A DNA stretch of 64,000 bases from JAGOMX01 sp041738135. Its GTDB lineage: Bacteria > Pseudomonadota > Alphaproteobacteria > JAGOMX01. This document shows positions 62,782 through 64,000 of the stretch, piece after piece. The stretch is from assembly GCA_041738135.1 (NCBI GenBank), contig JBGSQK010000020.1:56999-120998 (forward strand). The letters are read 5' to 3'. Numbering within the stretch: position 1 is the first letter of the stretch; every line of letters begins with the position of its first letter. Made by a program: the position numbers and the translations under genes. The notes under the pieces were generated by a model that ran no database searches, was not told where the DNA came from, and saw only the letters and a program-made list of their open reading frames with translations.

Positions 62782-64000
62782 CTCTTCCCTCGTTTAAAAT
62801 TAAGCATAAGCAGTATTTGTTGGCAGGCGTGGTTGGAGCCCTTGGGCTTGTGGTCATTGGGGCAGTTCTCTGGTCTGCCGATCCTACGCCAGCGGTGGCA
62901 ACTGATGTGCCGGTGAAAGAGTCTCAGATTACCACTTCCGGGCAACGCATTAACCCCCAAGAAGTCTGGGTTGAGCGGGTGGAGACAGAAAGCAAGCTTA
63001 CCCGCGATAAACTGGAAAATTTGGAAAAGCTGTTGATGGAGAGCGTCAAGCTTAAGGCTGACTCAGCGCCGCAGATGGAAGATGCGCAGGAAACAACAGA
63101 AGATGATCACGTGCAGGAAGCTCCATCTAATGAGCTACCTTCGCCTGAATCGTTGCTACAAATTGGAATGGGCCAGCAGCCTGGGAAGCCGGGAGCTATG
63201 GTGCGCAAGATTATATTGAATCTTGTAAAGGGTGATGGTAAGGGGCCTGGTGAGAGATCGACCATTGAGAATACTATTCCAGCCGGTGCTTTTGCTAAAG
63301 CGGTTTTGTTAGGCGGTGTGGATGCATCCACATCTGTGCAGTCTCAATCTGATCCTCGGCCGGTGTTATTGCGGGTGGTGGATCACGGTAATCTGCCGCG
63401 GCGCTTTCAATCGGATCTTAAGGCTTGTCACATCCTTGCCTCATCTTATGGGGATTTATCGTCTGAGCGCGTATTTATGCGGCTTGAAAAGCTTACCTGT
63501 ACGGAGCGTTTGACGGGGGAAATATCTGAAACCCAAGTGGCCGGGTATGTAGTTGGTGAGGATGGACGTGCTGGTATTCGCGGTGTTGTAGCTGACCGTG
63601 CTGGTCCGGTTCTTAGGGATAGTATGGTGGGTGGATTTTTAAGTGGCGTGGGACAGTTTTTTAGTCTGCAGCAGCAAAAGACTGACTTTCCGGCATCTCC
63701 TTTTGCAGCTCCGCAAGCGATTGCTCCTGGACAGTTGTTGACAGCTGGTGCGGCTTCTGGGGTTTCGAAAGCTCTGGATAAGTATGCGGATTTTTATATC
63801 AAGCGGTTGGAGCAGCTTCAGCCGGTGTTGCAAGTGGCAGCGGGTCGGTTGGTGGATATCGTCTTTACGGAAGGGACGCAGTTTGGGGATACATCTGTTC
63901 GTCAGACTATTAATAAGATCCGGAATCAATCTCGGCAGAAGACTATACAGAGTTTGGAGGAAAGTCAGGACAACAGTGATTGGCTTCCTTCGGTTAATAA
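62778..64000 (+). CDS. traB: TraB-like type IV secretion protein (incomplete, runs off the right edge)
   Basis: The first 407 codons are open to the end of the window. The protein has one membrane helix (about 15-33), a coiled-coil and polar linker, and the VirB10-like domain (about 150-350) with AGAFAKAVLLGGVDA, RRFQSDLKACHILASSYGDLSSERVFMRLEKLTC and GYVVGEDGRAGIRG. TraB spans inner and outer membranes. Its start overlaps the traK stop (ATGA). The remaining tra genes are expected to the right. Confidence 0.92.
   Translation, partial: MTLPSFKIKHKQYLLAGVVGALGLVVIGAVLWSADPTPAVATDVPVKESQITTSGQRINPQEVWVERVETESKLTRDKLENLEKLLMESVKLKADSAPQMEDAQETTEDDHVQEAPSNELPSPESLLQIGMGQQPGKPGAMVRKIILNLVKGDGKGPGERSTIENTIPAGAFAKAVLLGGVDASTSVQSQSDPRPVLLRVVDHGNLPRRFQSDLKACHILASSYGDLSSERVFMRLEKLTCTERLTGEISETQVAGYVVGEDGRAGIRGVVADRAGPVLRDSMVGGFLSGVGQFFSLQQQKTDFPASPFAAPQAIAPGQLLTAGAASGVSKALDKYADFYIKRLEQLQPVLQVAAGRLVDIVFTEGTQFGDTSVRQTINKIRNQSRQKTIQSLEESQDNSDWLPSVN

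Overview
The window reads as chromosome from an alphaproteobacterium that lives inside host cells, most like the Holosporales/Paracaedibacter-type or Rickettsiales-type endosymbionts. This placement is inferred from gene content and order, not from a search. The evidence is: an F0 ATP synthase cluster (a-c-b'-b) separate from F1; a COX15-type heme A synthase; an NDUFAF5-like methyltransferase next to a DUF465 gene; lpxD and an Mla/MCE lipid transport set (so a Gram-negative envelope with lipid A); a nucleotide transporter of the Npt/Tlc (ATP/ADP translocase) family, a hallmark of obligate intracellular bacteria; and an F-type conjugation cluster of the kind carried by Rickettsiales amplified genetic elements. 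Base composition is moderately AT-rich.

Region 1 (1-3.2 kb) holds a LysR-type regulator, an orphan LuxI-type acyl-homoserine-lactone synthase facing it, a palindromic intergenic repeat, a long inverted repeat, a hairpin-rich segment that looks like structured RNA (possibly a group II intron remnant), a 77-residue unknown protein and tRNA-Arg(UCU).

Region 2 (3.2-27.3 kb) is mostly housekeeping: an NDUFAF5-like methyltransferase, recJ-accA-xerD with a small membrane protein, aroK with a family 4 uracil-DNA glycosylase, lpxD, a large RTX/cadherin-like surface protein, mgtE, a malic enzyme-phosphotransacetylase fusion, gpt, lepA, pheT-pheS, an RNA uracil methyltransferase, a host-attachment family protein and the F0 operon.

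Region 3 (27.3-36.8 kb) mixes accessory and core genes: a DUF2750 protein, a secreted HExxH metallopeptidase, two small proteins (one with a signal peptide, one with what may be a broken one), a GNAT enzyme, ctaA, DUF192, mnmA, an NhaD-like antiporter and a ribokinase.

Region 4 (36.9-53.4 kb) carries valS-recO-parC, a VapBC-like toxin-antitoxin pair, a second GNAT enzyme, an AsmA-family protein, a MoxR-like ATPase, a secreted coiled-coil protein, and a minus-strand operon mlaE-mlaF-mlaD-lipoprotein-nucleotide transporter.

Region 5 (53.4 kb to the end) is a mobile island abutting tRNA-Thr(UGU). It starts with a pair of directly repeated GGGGGAGCA motifs. A membrane sensor resembling a histidine kinase without an obvious phospho-acceptor histidine follows, overlapped by a STAND/NB-ARC-TPR protein that appears to carry a signal peptide. 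Next come a divergent XRE repressor and small HTH protein around a palindromic operator, a replication protein ending in a DnaA domain I-like module, two small unknown genes, an intergenic hairpin cluster, and the start of an F-type type IV secretion operon (traA, traL, traE, traK, traB), which runs off the right edge. The island is the most likely place for an undescribed system, particularly the sensor/NTPase pair.

Starts were moved from the longest ORF where a ribosome binding site or family alignment favoured another codon. No rRNA operon, CRISPR array or intact insertion sequence was seen.
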